Of a DNA stretch of 64,000 nucleotides, positions 18,920 through 26,890 are shown in pieces. The first letter of the stretch is position 1, and the number at the start of each line of letters is the position of its first letter. The notes under the pieces were generated by a model. The model ran no database searches. It was not told the DNA's origin and was given only the letters and a program-made list of their open reading frames with translations. The translations under genes were made by a program, and so were the position numbers. The stretch is from VBDM01 sp964430565 (GTDB taxonomy: Bacteria > Pseudomonadota > Gammaproteobacteria > Burkholderiales > SG8-39): positions 1 to 64,000 of the forward strand of contig CAYSFD010000052.1 in NCBI GenBank assembly GCA_964430565.1. Direction: 5' to 3'.

Positions 18920-19551
18920 CTCAGGAATGCGCCGGTCTTCAGAAATGCGGCAGTCTCGCGTGCAACGCGCCGTGAGACCAGCAATATCGTGTGACCCAGG
19001 GGTAGAGCTAGGTGGTCGCGCATTCCCGGAAACTTTGTTTCGTCGAGACAGACCACGCCGTCGTTCGGTTTGGGCAATCGCGTCACCATGCTGCCTATGC
19101 CGAACGCCCGAGTACCGGCGATGACACCGATTTCAAAGCGTGGATCAAGCGGCGCGTCGACCGGCTCGCGCCATATTCCGAGGCTTTTGCCCAGCAGAAA
19201 CTCCCCGCCCGCTCTCTGCGCAAGATCCGTCGCCGCTTGGCAACCGGAGACCGGCGTTCCAATCAGCACCGCGCGCTGGATACGTTCGTCGGGGTCGCGC
19301 TGAAGGTACCGCAGCACGATCACTCCGCCGAGGCTATGGCCGACGAGATGGACGCGCGGCGCGGCGATTTTCGCAATGCGTTTAGCCAGCCGCCCAATGT
19401 GGGCCTCGAGCGTATCGCGCATCGTGCGATACGTCAGCGCTTGTGCCGAAAAACCTTCACGTCTCAGTGCAAAAGCGAGATAACTCATCACCCACCCATT
19501 CATCCACGATCCATGAAGGAGCAGTACGGCTTCACCGGAGGATGCGCCCAC
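18916..19551 (-). CDS. Alpha/beta hydrolase (lipase/esterase-like)
   Basis: Alpha/beta-hydrolase-fold protein of about 211 residues. The oxyanion region is LLLHGSWMNG, the nucleophile elbow GHSLGG, and a terminal histidine is in LPLGHTILL; a DGVVCLDETKF strand resembles predicted lipases that act on acyl chains. The GTG at 19551 is chosen because GAGGG lies 4 bases upstream and it follows the MFS stop by 7 bases; a TTG at 19611 would extend it into the MFS gene by 53 bases. It forms a coupled pair with the PF10023-type gene downstream. Confidence 0.8.
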   Translation of the reverse strand: MGASSGEAVLLLHGSWMNGWVMSYLAFALRREGFSAQALTYRTMRDTLEAHIGRLAKRIAKIAAPRVHLVGHSLGGVIVLRYLQRDPDERIQRAVLIGTPVSGCQAATDLAQRAGGEFLLGKSLGIWREPVDAPLDPRFEIGVIAGTRAFGIGSMVTRLPKPNDGVVCLDETKFPGMRDHLALPLGHTILLVSRRVARETAAFLKTGAFLR

Positions 19552-19558
19552 GCTGCCC

Positions 19559-20785
19559 TCAGCTGCGGCCCGCCGAGTTTCGTCCCTGGACCACAAGACC
19601 CATACCCGCAAGGAAAGGTAGCGTCGCCATCAAAGCAAAGCCAGTGCCGTAACTTCCCGTCGCGGAGGCGATTGCGCCGAAGAGCGGAGGTCCGATGACC
19701 ACGCCTGCGAACGTGAAGAATTGTGTTCCGCCGGTGACAATGGCGACTCTGCCCTCGGGGGCGAGCCGTGCCACCTCTGCGAGGAACACGCCGTTCCAGC
19801 CCACCGCCGTGGCGCCATACAGCACGCAAATCGTAAGCACGCCGCCCAGCGGCCAACTCGACGTGAACAAGGAGGCAGCGACCCCGCAGAGCGCCATGGT
19901 CAAGCCGAGGATCGCCAGAACCAGGCGCGGATCGAGAACGCGATCCGCGACAGCACCCCAGATGACCCGGCCCAGAACGCCCGCGATCTGCGCCGCGGAA
20001 AAAATCAGGCCGGCGGCAACCAGAGAATACGCGAGCTCGATCTTAAGGTAGGACACAAGGTAGGTCGTGAAACTCATCTGGACCGCCGAATACACCCCCG
20101 ATACAAGCGAGAGCTCGAGGATACGGCGGTTTGCCCAGACTTCAGCGACGGGCGCCGCGAAGCGGCGAATCTGCAGGCGCTGGTCGCGAGCGCGATCCTT
20201 GTCGTAAATACGCCGGAACGGGATGAGGACTGCGATGAATATCGCGCTGGCGAGCGCGAGGGCAAGCACCGCATTCTGCCAGCTCGTCCACAGCAACAAT
20301 ACGGGCACGAGCGTTCCCGCGATCGCGCCTCCGGCAGGGACGCCGGTTTGCTTGATCGAGAAAATCATAGAGCGCATGCGCGCCGGGGCCGCCACCGCGA
20401 GGATCGTGGAACTCGCCGGATTGACCAGGCCGTGCGCGGTTCCGAGCAGAACACCGCAGACGAGGAGCAAGGCCACATGGGCGCTGGCGCCCACTGTGAG
20501 ACCCAGCACGACCCCCAGCACGGCAATCTGTAGCAGACGTACCGGACCGTACCGGCCGACGAGCGCGCCGCCCGCCAGCCCCGCAAACATCGCCACCATG
20601 TAGGAGAACCCGACCCACTGACCCACTGCGGCCGGTTCCTTGTTGAAATCGCCCGCTGCCACCGGCGCGAGCACGGCGGGAACCGCTAATGCCATCGCCG
20701 TGAGCGCCTGCACCGTCAGCGTGGCTGCAACGGTACCTGCAATGCGTGCCGCGGCCGACCCTTCGCTCCCGTTCAAGGTGGACAA
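19559..20785 (-). CDS. Major facilitator superfamily transporter
   Basis: Twelve-helix-type MFS permease of about 408 residues. The loop 2-3 signature is recognisable as GGALVGRYGPVRLLQ and the helix-4-region motif as GTAHGLVNPASSTIL; the second half repeats it with WGAVADRVLDPRL. The start is uncertain: the frame is open to 21061, but the first 90 codons there are antisense-like sequence inside the neighbouring NTF2-like gene, so a TTG at 20785 or 20776 just before the first membrane helix is most likely. Substrate unknown. It precedes the hydrolase by 7 bases. Confidence 0.83.
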   Translation of the reverse strand: MSTLNGSEGSAAARIAGTVAATLTVQALTAMALAVPAVLAPVAAGDFNKEPAAVGQWVGFSYMVAMFAGLAGGALVGRYGPVRLLQIAVLGVVLGLTVGASAHVALLLVCGVLLGTAHGLVNPASSTILAVAAPARMRSMIFSIKQTGVPAGGAIAGTLVPVLLLWTSWQNAVLALALASAIFIAVLIPFRRIYDKDRARDQRLQIRRFAAPVAEVWANRRILELSLVSGVYSAVQMSFTTYLVSYLKIELAYSLVAAGLIFSAAQIAGVLGRVIWGAVADRVLDPRLVLAILGLTMALCGVAASLFTSSWPLGGVLTICVLYGATAVGWNGVFLAEVARLAPEGRVAIVTGGTQFFTFAGVVIGPPLFGAIASATGSYGTGFALMATLPFLAGMGLVVQGRNSAGRS

Positions 20786-20813
20786 TGCGGTGCGCGCGTC
20801 CCTTGCTCTGCTT

Positions 20814-21290
20814 TCACCGCGAAGTCGGGCTATTCGGCTGGGAAATCGGTATGGGCATGATGCTGGCGATCTGCCAGCCTTCCGGTTTCTTGACCATGAC
20901 CAAGTTGATGGACGTACGAGTCTTAGCCAGCCGGGCGCCAGGATCTCCGATCGTGAGCTGCACCGTCGCATGGACTTGGGCCACGCGCCTGCTGACCGAA
21001 ATGACCCGGAGTTCCTTTCGGTCGAACTCGAGCTGCCAAGTGCCCTTGTAACGCTCCTCAAGCTCCTTGAGCGCCGCCTCCCGGCCCCAGATGGGTTTAC
21101 CTCGGGTAACCCAGAGAAAATCCGGTGAGTCCACGAGCAGATTCCGCATCGATTTCAAATCATGTGCGTTCTGGATCGCGACGTACCGGTCGAACACGGC
21201 GCGAACTTCTTCTTCCATCGTCGCGGCTTGGACGGGGGCCAGAAACATCGCCGCCGTCGCGAAACCCAATGCCAGCAAACCCTTCACCAT
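20814..21290 (-). CDS. Exported NTF2-like (SnoaL/DUF4440-type) protein
   Basis: A 158-residue protein with a cleavable signal peptide (MVKGLLALGFATAAMFLAP, cut about residue 22 after VQA) and one NTF2-like domain: MEEEVRAVFDRYVAIQNAHD, then DFLWVTRGKPIWGREAALKEL. Such domains are small ligand-binding or dimerisation modules; no catalytic set can be assigned. The start at 21290 has a textbook AAGGAGGGA ribosome-binding site. It lies directly downstream of the tRNA and could be read from the tRNA promoter. Confidence 0.82.
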   Translation of the reverse strand: MVKGLLALGFATAAMFLAPVQAATMEEEVRAVFDRYVAIQNAHDLKSMRNLLVDSPDFLWVTRGKPIWGREAALKELEERYKGTWQLEFDRKELRVISVSRRVAQVHATVQLTIGDPGARLAKTRTSINLVMVKKPEGWQIASIMPIPISQPNSPTSR

Positions 21291-21328
21291 TCCCTCCTTC
21301 TCAACCCTCCCGGGCATAAAGCAACAAG

Positions 21329-21402
21329 TGGGCCCGCCTGGATTCGAACCAGGGACCAAAGGATTATGAGTCCTCTGCTCTGACCGGCTGAGCTACAGGC
21401 CC
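21329..21402 (-). tRNA. tRNA with CAT anticodon, probably tRNA-Ile2 (lysidine-modified), CCA not encoded
   Basis: A complete 74-base cloverleaf on the minus strand: 7-bp acceptor stem GGGCCTG/CGGGCCC, D-arm, anticodon loop CTCATAA, T-loop TTCGAAT and discriminator A73 at 21329. The anticodon CAT could be Met or the Ile2 species whose C34 becomes lysidine. Two observations favour Ile2: the acceptor pairs C4-G69 and C5-G68, described determinants for the TilS modifying enzyme, and the location beside rpoD, where E. coli has ileX. The genomic 3' end reads A-CTT, so CCA must be added after transcription. Confidence 0.93.
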
Positions 21403-21411
21403 GAACGATCG

Positions 21412-21417
21412 ATTCTA
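21412..21417 (-). promoter_or_regulatory. Possible -10 box of the tRNA promoter
   Basis: TAGAAT on the minus strand lies 9 bases before the mature tRNA 5' end, the right distance for its own transcription start. A TTCTGC 18 bases upstream is a poor -35 box. With the hairpin after rpoD this suggests the tRNA is not dependent on rpoD read-through. Confidence 0.35.
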
Positions 21418-21489
21418 TCGCGCGTTCAGCGGTGCGCAGAAGCGATCGGAGAGACCCGCGTCTCACTGGCGTCCGCTGCAACGCGAGAA

Positions 21490-21522
21490 GACGTTGCGGC
21501 GGCTTCGCCGTCCTGCAACGTC
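21490..21522 (-). terminator. Hairpin at the rpoD stop codon, likely terminator
   Basis: On the minus strand GACGTTGC (21515-21522) pairs with GCAACGTC (21490-21497), enclosing a smaller CGGC-gaa-GCCG stem. It starts in the rpoD stop codon and is followed by TTCTC, a weak T-tract, so termination may be partial. Confidence 0.5.
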
Positions 21523-24028
21523 ACGAGTTGTCCAGAAAGCTCTTGAGCCGTTCGGAACGCGAAGGATGGCGGAGCTTGCGCAATGCTTTCGCCTCGATCT
21601 GCCGGATTCGTTCGCGCGTGACGTCGAACTGCTTGCCGACTTCCTCCAAGGTGTGGTCGGTGTTCATCTCGACGCCGAAGCGCATACGCAGCACTTTCGC
21701 CTCGCGCGGAGTGAGCGAGTCCAACACGTCCTTGGTCACCTCCCGCAAGGACGCATACATCGCCGCGTCGTTCGGCGCGAGGGTCGCCTGATCCTCGATG
21801 AAGTCCCCCAGATGCGAGTCGTCGTCGTCGCCGATGGGGGTTTCCATCGAGATCGGCTCTTTGGAGATCTTGAGTATCTTGCGGATCTTGTCCTCCGGCA
21901 TCTCCATCTTCTGCGCAAGCGTTGCCGGGTCGGGCTCCTGCCCGGTCTCCTGCAGGATCTGGCGCGAGATTCGGTTCATCTTGTTGATCGTCTCGATCAT
22001 ATGAACCGGGATTCGGATCGTCCTTGCCTGATCGGCGATCGAGCGCGTGATGGCCTGCCGAATCCACCAGGTGGCGTAGGTCGAGAACTTGTAGCCGCGC
22101 CGGTATTCGAACTTGTCCACGGCCTTCATCAATCCGATGTTTCCCTCCTGGATCAAGTCGAGGAACTGCAGTCCGCGATTGGTGTACTTCTTCGCAATCG
22201 AAATGACCAGACGCAGGTTGGCTTCGGTCATCTCGCGCTTGGCGCGGCGCGCCTTCGCCTCGCCGGTAGACATCTGCTTGTTGATCTCCTTCAAGTCCTT
22301 CAGCGGGATGCCGATCCTCCTCTGAATCGCAAGCAGCTTTTGCTGCTGCTCCAGGATGTTGGGCTCGAAGCGCGAAAGCGGATTGCTCCAGGGCCTCGCG
22401 GCCGCAATCTCGTTTTTCACCCAGCGCATATTGGTCTCGCTGCCGGGAAACTCCTTGATAAACTCGGGCCGCGGCATGCCGCCCTTGTTCACGCACAGGT
22501 TCATGATCTCCCGCTCATGGCTGCGCACCTCGTCAACCATGCCGCGCAGACCGTCGCACAACCTCTCAATGATGCGCGCGCTAAAGCGGATGTTCATGAG
22601 CTCGTTGCCGATCTGATCGCGAACTTTGATGTACTCCTTGCTGCGGTGGCCATGCTCGGTAAGCGCCCGCTTCATCTTCTCGCAGAGGCGGTGAATCTTG
22701 GTAAAGCGCGTGAGCGCGTCCTCCTTCAGCCGCAGAAGGCTTGCCGACAGCGCGGCAGCCTCGCCCTCTCCGTCTGACTCTTCGTCGTCCTCGGGCTCGA
22801 CGTCCTCGGCGATTTCCTGGATCGGTTCATCCTTTGCATTCGGGTCGATCAGCCCGTCGACCAGTTCATCGACGCGCATCTCGTCGCGGGTGACCTTGCC
22901 GGCGAGATCGAGAATTTCGGTGATCGTCGTCGGGCAGGCGGAGATCGCCTGGATCATGTGCTTCAGGCCGTCTTCGATCCGCTTAGCGATCTCGATCTCG
23001 CCTTCGCGAGTAAGGAGCTCGACCGACCCCATTTCGCGCATGTACATGCGCACCGGGTCTGTGGTGCGACCAAAGTCGGGGTCAACCGTGGAAAGCGCCG
23101 CTTCCGCCGCTTCTTCGGCGTCCTCGTCGGGCACAACCGCCGGCGTGGCCTCGGAGATCAACAGCGTATCCGCATCCGGGGCCTCGTCATAGACCTGGAT
23201 GCCCATGTCGTTGAACGTCGTGATGATGGCCTCGATCTGCTCGGCGTCCACCATATCGTCGGGCAGGTGGTCGTTGATTTCGGCGTAGGTGAGGAAACCG
23301 CGCTCCTTCCCGAGCTTGATGAGATTTTTCAGTCGGGTGCGGCGAGCTTCGGCATCCTCGGGCCGGGCCTCCGCACGCAGCAACAGCGCGCGTTCGGCGT
23401 CGCTGTTGCGCCGCGGTCGGCCGGCCTTGCGCAGCTTCAGGAGCTCCTGCGCCTGCTGCTTCAGTTGCGCCTTGAGTTCTTTTTCCTTCTGCTTGGCAAG
23501 GAGCACGGCCTCTTTGGCCTTCGCTTTTTCCAGCGCCGCGAGCTCCTTCGCTTTCGCTTTCTCCCTTGCGGCGATTTCCCTTGCCTTGGCCTTATCGCGC
23601 ACGATGCGATCGCGCTCCCGCTGCCTTTCCCTGGCGGCCTTCAGGCGCAAGCTAATTTTTTCAGCGTGTTCGCGCGCTTTCTGTTTCTCGCGGGTCTTGC
23701 GGACCCGCTCCTTTTCCTTCGCCGCCATGAGGCGTGAGCGGTCCTTCTCCTTCGCGGCCTTGAGTCGCGCCGCGTCCTTGGCTTTGCGAGCCTTTTCCTT
23801 CTCCCGGACAGCCTTGGCCCGAGCGACGTCCTTCATCTTCATCCGGCGAATTTTCTCCCTCTCCTTGACCGCCTTGGCGCGGACGGCTTCCTGCACCTTA
23901 TGCACCTTATCCCGCTCCTTCTGCGCCCGAAGCTTCGCCACGGCCCTGGCTTTCTGCGCCTTGAGCTTGGCCATTAGCCTTGCCCTCGCTTTAGCGCGCG
24001 CTTTCGAGTTAAGTTTCTGATTCGCCAT
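21521..24028 (-). CDS. rpoD: Primary sigma factor RpoD with a ~230-residue charged N-terminal extension
   Basis: Housekeeping sigma-70 factor, 835 residues against 613 in E. coli. Region 1.1 begins only near residue 232 (RLKNLIKLGKERGFLTYAEI). Then come region 1.2 (GRTTDPVRMYMREMGSVELL), a short non-conserved acidic insertion, region 2 (NLRLVISIAKKYTNRGLQFL, YKFSTYATWWIRQAITR), region 3 and region 4 with the helix-turn-helix TLEEVGKQFDVTRERIRQIE. Residues about 5-205 are almost only Lys, Arg, Ala, Glu and Gln in repeats of the type AKEKxR and should form one long charged helix. The ATG at 24028 has AGGGA upstream; a GTG at 24046 is less likely. It follows dnaG by 14 bases. Confidence 0.97.
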   Translation of the reverse strand: MANQKLNSKARAKARARLMAKLKAQKARAVAKLRAQKERDKVHKVQEAVRAKAVKEREKIRRMKMKDVARAKAVREKEKARKAKDAARLKAAKEKDRSRLMAAKEKERVRKTREKQKAREHAEKISLRLKAARERQRERDRIVRDKAKAREIAAREKAKAKELAALEKAKAKEAVLLAKQKEKELKAQLKQQAQELLKLRKAGRPRRNSDAERALLLRAEARPEDAEARRTRLKNLIKLGKERGFLTYAEINDHLPDDMVDAEQIEAIITTFNDMGIQVYDEAPDADTLLISEATPAVVPDEDAEEAAEAALSTVDPDFGRTTDPVRMYMREMGSVELLTREGEIEIAKRIEDGLKHMIQAISACPTTITEILDLAGKVTRDEMRVDELVDGLIDPNAKDEPIQEIAEDVEPEDDEESDGEGEAAALSASLLRLKEDALTRFTKIHRLCEKMKRALTEHGHRSKEYIKVRDQIGNELMNIRFSARIIERLCDGLRGMVDEVRSHEREIMNLCVNKGGMPRPEFIKEFPGSETNMRWVKNEIAAARPWSNPLSRFEPNILEQQQKLLAIQRRIGIPLKDLKEINKQMSTGEAKARRAKREMTEANLRLVISIAKKYTNRGLQFLDLIQEGNIGLMKAVDKFEYRRGYKFSTYATWWIRQAITRSIADQARTIRIPVHMIETINKMNRISRQILQETGQEPDPATLAQKMEMPEDKIRKILKISKEPISMETPIGDDDDSHLGDFIEDQATLAPNDAAMYASLREVTKDVLDSLTPREAKVLRMRFGVEMNTDHTLEEVGKQFDVTRERIRQIEAKALRKLRHPSRSERLKSFLDNS

Positions 24029-24042
24029 GTTTTCCCTACCCC

Positions 24043-25872
24043 TCACGATGTCGGACGGGGACCTGAAATTGTAGCATTATTTGAAGCACTTACCGTGCCC
24101 AGATTGCGCTCTCGGAGCAATCGAAGCATTTCCGCCTCCTCGTCCGGCGTGCGGTCGTGCTTTATCCTGAGAACCTCAAAGCGCTGCTTGCGACGTTTCT
24201 CCCGCATAACACCCAAGGCGTCGCGGAATTCCCTTTCCATATGCTCCCCTTCGAGCCCTTTATCAAGGAGGGCGGCTTGACTCGCCACAAGGACGTTCCG
24301 GAATTCCGATCCTTGGAAGTGGTCCATGACGAAATTGCCCTCTGCATTCGGGTTCGCGCGGCAGAATTCCGAGACGGCCGCGAGCGCACGCTCTTCGGGC
24401 GAGCCTTGGTCCAGCAACTCCCCGGAAAGTTCCTGGCCGAGCGCCGGGTTCGAAATCAGGCCTTGCAACAGGGCCCGGATGGGCATCAACTCCGGAGCCT
24501 GCGCAGCGCGGTCCATTCCGCGGGCCGGACTGGGCCTTCCAACGTAACTGCTGGCCGCACGGATTTCGGTCAGTTGCGCCGCTTCTTCCTGCGTCATTCC
24601 TGCGGCGTCGGCAAGCGCCTTGAGGAGCTGCAGCTGCAATGCCCGGGCCGAAATCTGCTGCAGGAGCGGCTTCGCCTCGTGCACGAACCTCGAGCGCCCC
24701 TCGAGGGTTCTCATGTCAACGCGAGCCTTCAGTTCGTCCAGGAAGAACTCCGAAAGCGGCCGTGCATCGCCGAGCTTGCTTTCGAACGCTTCCTTGCCGT
24801 TCTCGCGCACAAAACTGTCCGGATCGTGCTCGGGCGGAAGAAAAAGAAATCGCACCGTCTTGTTGTCAGCGAGGTGTGGCAGGCTCACCTCGAGGGCTTG
24901 CCATGCAGCCTTACGCCCTGCCGCATCCCCATCAAAGCAAAAAATGACCTCATCGGTTTGCCTCAGCAGCTTCTGTACATGGGTCACCGAGGTCGCAGTG
25001 CCCAGCGTTGCGACTGCGTATTCGATCCCATGCTGCGCGAGCGCCACTACGTCCATATAACCCTCGACTACGATAACGCAGCCGGCGGCCCGGATCGCGG
25101 GCCTAGCCTGCGCGAGCCCGTAGAGTTCGCGCCCTTTTTCGAACAGCGACGTCTCCGGAGAGTTGAGGTATTTGGGCCCGGGGGTTCCCTTGGTTTCCCC
25201 CTCAGCAGACTCGCCGCCGCCCAAAAGGCGGCCGCCAAAGGCGATGACGGATCCGCGCTGATTGAGAATGGGGAACATGATGCGGTCGCGGAACCGGTCG
25301 TAGCGCCGTCCGCCCTCGCCGTCGACTACGAGACCCGCGTCTTTGAGGGCTTTGTCGCCGTAGTTTGGGAACGCGCCCTCGAGGTTCTGCCAGCCCTCGG
25401 GCGCATAACCTACCCCGAAACGCGAAGCGATCTTTCCGGTCAGCCCACGGCCCTTCAGGTACTCGATCGCGCGCGGCGCGGCCCTGAGCTGCTCGCGGTA
25501 GTAGTCGCAGGCGAGCTCCATGACTTGGTAGAGATCAGTGCCGGCCTCGGTTTCAGTGCCGCCTTTTCGTCCACCGCGCTCGAATTCCGGCATCTTCATT
25601 CCGACCGATTCGGCGAGATCCTTTACCGCTTCGACGTAGCCGAGCCCCTGGTATTCCATCAGGAAGGAAATGGCGTTGCCGTGGGCGCCGCAGCCGAAGC
25701 AGTGATAGAACTGCTTTGTGGGGCTGACGGTGAACGAGGGCGTCTTCTCGGTGTGAAACGGGCAGCAAGCGAGATAGTTCGCGCCGCCCTTTTTCAGCGG
25801 GACGTAACGCTCGATCACAGCGACGATGTCGACGCGATGGAGCAGTTCTTGCTTGAAGGAATCCGGTATCAC
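24043..25872 (-). CDS. dnaG: DNA primase
   Basis: Synthesises RNA primers at the replication fork; 609 residues. The N-terminal zinc-ribbon has the CHC2 ligands Cys37, His40, Cys58, Cys61 (ACCPFHTEKTPSF and HCFGCGAHGN). The TOPRIM domain shows VIVVEGYMDVVALAQHG and FCFDGDAAGRKA. The C-terminal 150 residues, the helicase-binding region, are weakly conserved as usual. GTG at 25872 is chosen because IPDSFKQELLHRVDIV is the invariant start of DnaG; an ATG 16 codons upstream adds unrelated residues. No clear ribosome-binding site precedes it, as is common for this poorly translated gene. Middle of the rpsU-yqeY-dnaG-rpoD series. Confidence 0.97.
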   Translation of the reverse strand: MIPDSFKQELLHRVDIVAVIERYVPLKKGGANYLACCPFHTEKTPSFTVSPTKQFYHCFGCGAHGNAISFLMEYQGLGYVEAVKDLAESVGMKMPEFERGGRKGGTETEAGTDLYQVMELACDYYREQLRAAPRAIEYLKGRGLTGKIASRFGVGYAPEGWQNLEGAFPNYGDKALKDAGLVVDGEGGRRYDRFRDRIMFPILNQRGSVIAFGGRLLGGGESAEGETKGTPGPKYLNSPETSLFEKGRELYGLAQARPAIRAAGCVIVVEGYMDVVALAQHGIEYAVATLGTATSVTHVQKLLRQTDEVIFCFDGDAAGRKAAWQALEVSLPHLADNKTVRFLFLPPEHDPDSFVRENGKEAFESKLGDARPLSEFFLDELKARVDMRTLEGRSRFVHEAKPLLQQISARALQLQLLKALADAAGMTQEEAAQLTEIRAASSYVGRPSPARGMDRAAQAPELMPIRALLQGLISNPALGQELSGELLDQGSPEERALAAVSEFCRANPNAEGNFVMDHFQGSEFRNVLVASQAALLDKGLEGEHMEREFRDALGVMREKRRKQRFEVLRIKHDRTPDEEAEMLRLLRERNLGTVSASNNATISGPRPTS

Positions 25873-26013
25873 GGCCGAAATGAATTGGGATGGAGCGTCG
25901 CGCCAGCAAGCGCGTCGCAATGATTAGGCCACAGGGGCCCCTCCCTCCTCACCATCTTCCCTTTATAGGCGAAATTTTCCGAAGCGCAAGCCAGAACACA
26001 GACTGGAACTCTT

Positions 26014-26460
26014 TCAGCCCGCAAGCTTTGCTTTTACCAGCGCCGATACCCTGGCCATGTCTGCGCGTCCCGCCAGCTTGCCCTTCAATAAGCCCATTAC
26101 CTTGCCCATGTCCGAGGGGCCCTGCGCCCCAGTCTGAGCGAGGACCGCGATGATTTCCGAGGCGATGTCGTCATCCGACAGTTGTTTGGGCAAGTAGCTC
26201 GAAAGGAGATCCAATTCGAAGGTCTCCTTGTCCACGAGATCCTTGCGGCCGGCGGCCTGGAATTGTGCGATAGAGTCGCGCCGCTGTTTTAACATGCGTT
26301 CGATCACGGAAATGATCTCCGGATCGGACAGGTCCTTGCGTTCGTCCACCTCGATCTGCTTGATCGCGGCGAGCATCAGGCGGATCGCCGAGAGCCGCTC
26401 GACCTCTCTCGCTTTCATCGCCGCCTTCATGTCGTCGGTAATCTTGGTTTTCAGAGACAT
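26014..26460 (-). CDS. yqeY: GatB/YqeY-domain protein
   Basis: A 148-residue cytosolic protein of the YqeY family, related to the C-terminal tRNA-binding tail of the amidotransferase subunit GatB. Typical sequence includes MSLKTKITDDMKAAMKAR, the LLSSYLPKQLSDDDI segment and the closing MGKVMGLLKGKLAGRADM. Its molecular role is not settled. It stands between rpsU and dnaG, a conserved position in many beta- and gammaproteobacteria. A 141-base gap separates it from dnaG, and a terminator-like hairpin separates it from rpsU. Confidence 0.95.
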   Translation of the reverse strand: MSLKTKITDDMKAAMKAREVERLSAIRLMLAAIKQIEVDERKDLSDPEIISVIERMLKQRRDSIAQFQAAGRKDLVDKETFELDLLSSYLPKQLSDDDIASEIIAVLAQTGAQGPSDMGKVMGLLKGKLAGRADMARVSALVKAKLAG

Positions 26461-26526
26461 GGCTGGAGACTAGATTTCGGATTTGATTTAGGACCTGTTA
26501 CAAACTCGGTTATTGAGAAAACGAAA

Positions 26527-26553
26527 GGCCGGACAGAGGGAATCTGTCCGGCC
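26527..26553 (-). terminator. Rho-independent attenuator after rpsU
   Basis: A perfect 11-base-pair stem (GGCCGGACAGA, 26527-26537, with its complement at 26543-26553) and a 5-base loop, followed on the minus strand by TTTCGTTTTCTC. In E. coli a terminator between rpsU and dnaG keeps primase and sigma factor low relative to S21; the same arrangement is seen here. Confidence 0.78.
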
Positions 26554-26555
26554 CT

Positions 26556-26586
26556 TGATCCTGATCCTGATCCTGATCCTTGATCC
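26556..26586. repeat. Short tandem repeat (TGATCC)n
   Basis: Four perfect tandem TGATCC units (26556-26579), then one extra T and a fifth unit that reaches into the rpsU stop codon. It lies between rpsU and its terminator hairpin. Slippage here would change only the 3' untranslated spacer. Confidence 0.85.
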
Positions 26587-26798
26587 TAATAGAGCTTTGG
26601 CGGCAAGGTCTGGTTGCGCAGGCGCTTGTAGTGCCGCTTCACGGCAGCGGCAAGCTTTCTCTTGCGGTAGGAGGTCGGCTTTTCGTAGAATTCGCGGGCG
26701 CGCAGTTCGGTCAGCAGTCCGGTTTTCTCCACGGTGCGTTTGAAGCGGCGCAGCGCCACTTCGAAGGGCTCATTTTCCTTGACGCGTACGGTTGGCAT
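26586..26798 (-). CDS. rpsU: 30S ribosomal protein S21
   Basis: A 70-residue, strongly basic ribosomal protein that takes part in initiation on the small subunit. The sequence MPTVRVKENEPFEVALRRFK, then EFYEKPTSYRKRKLAAAVKR, is diagnostic. The ATG at 26798 gives the exact family N-terminus; in-frame ATGs upstream lie in the intergenic region. It is the first gene of the macromolecular-synthesis block and is divergent from tsaD, as in E. coli. Confidence 0.97.
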   Translation of the reverse strand: MPTVRVKENEPFEVALRRFKRTVEKTGLLTELRAREFYEKPTSYRKRKLAAAVKRHYKRLRNQTLPPKLY

Positions 26799-26827
26799 GC
26801 AGACTCGTTCCGGATGCAAAGGCGCGA

Positions 26828-26857
26828 ATTTTAGCAGAGAATTCATCCCGGAGTCAC
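26828..26857 (-). promoter_or_regulatory. Putative sigma-70 promoter of rpsU
   Basis: On the minus strand GTGACT (26852-26857, 4 of 6 to the -35 consensus) and TAAAAT (26828-26833, 5 of 6 to the -10 consensus) are 18 bases apart. The transcript would start near 26821, leaving a leader of about 23 bases. Confidence 0.5.
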
Positions 26858-26890
26858 CTGGTTTTCCTGGGGCAGACGAGTCAAGCAATC

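Noticed and set aside
20786..21061. N-terminal extension of the MFS transporter
   Set aside because: It overlaps the well-supported NTF2-like gene on the same strand in another frame and contains no membrane helix.
21426..22496. A 356-codon minus-strand frame overlapping the 3' half of rpoD
   Set aside because: Composition is that of an out-of-frame reading of rpoD and it ignores the terminator hairpin.
24157..25923. A 588-codon plus-strand frame over dnaG
   Set aside because: dnaG on the minus strand has complete zinc-ribbon and TOPRIM motifs; the other frame has none.
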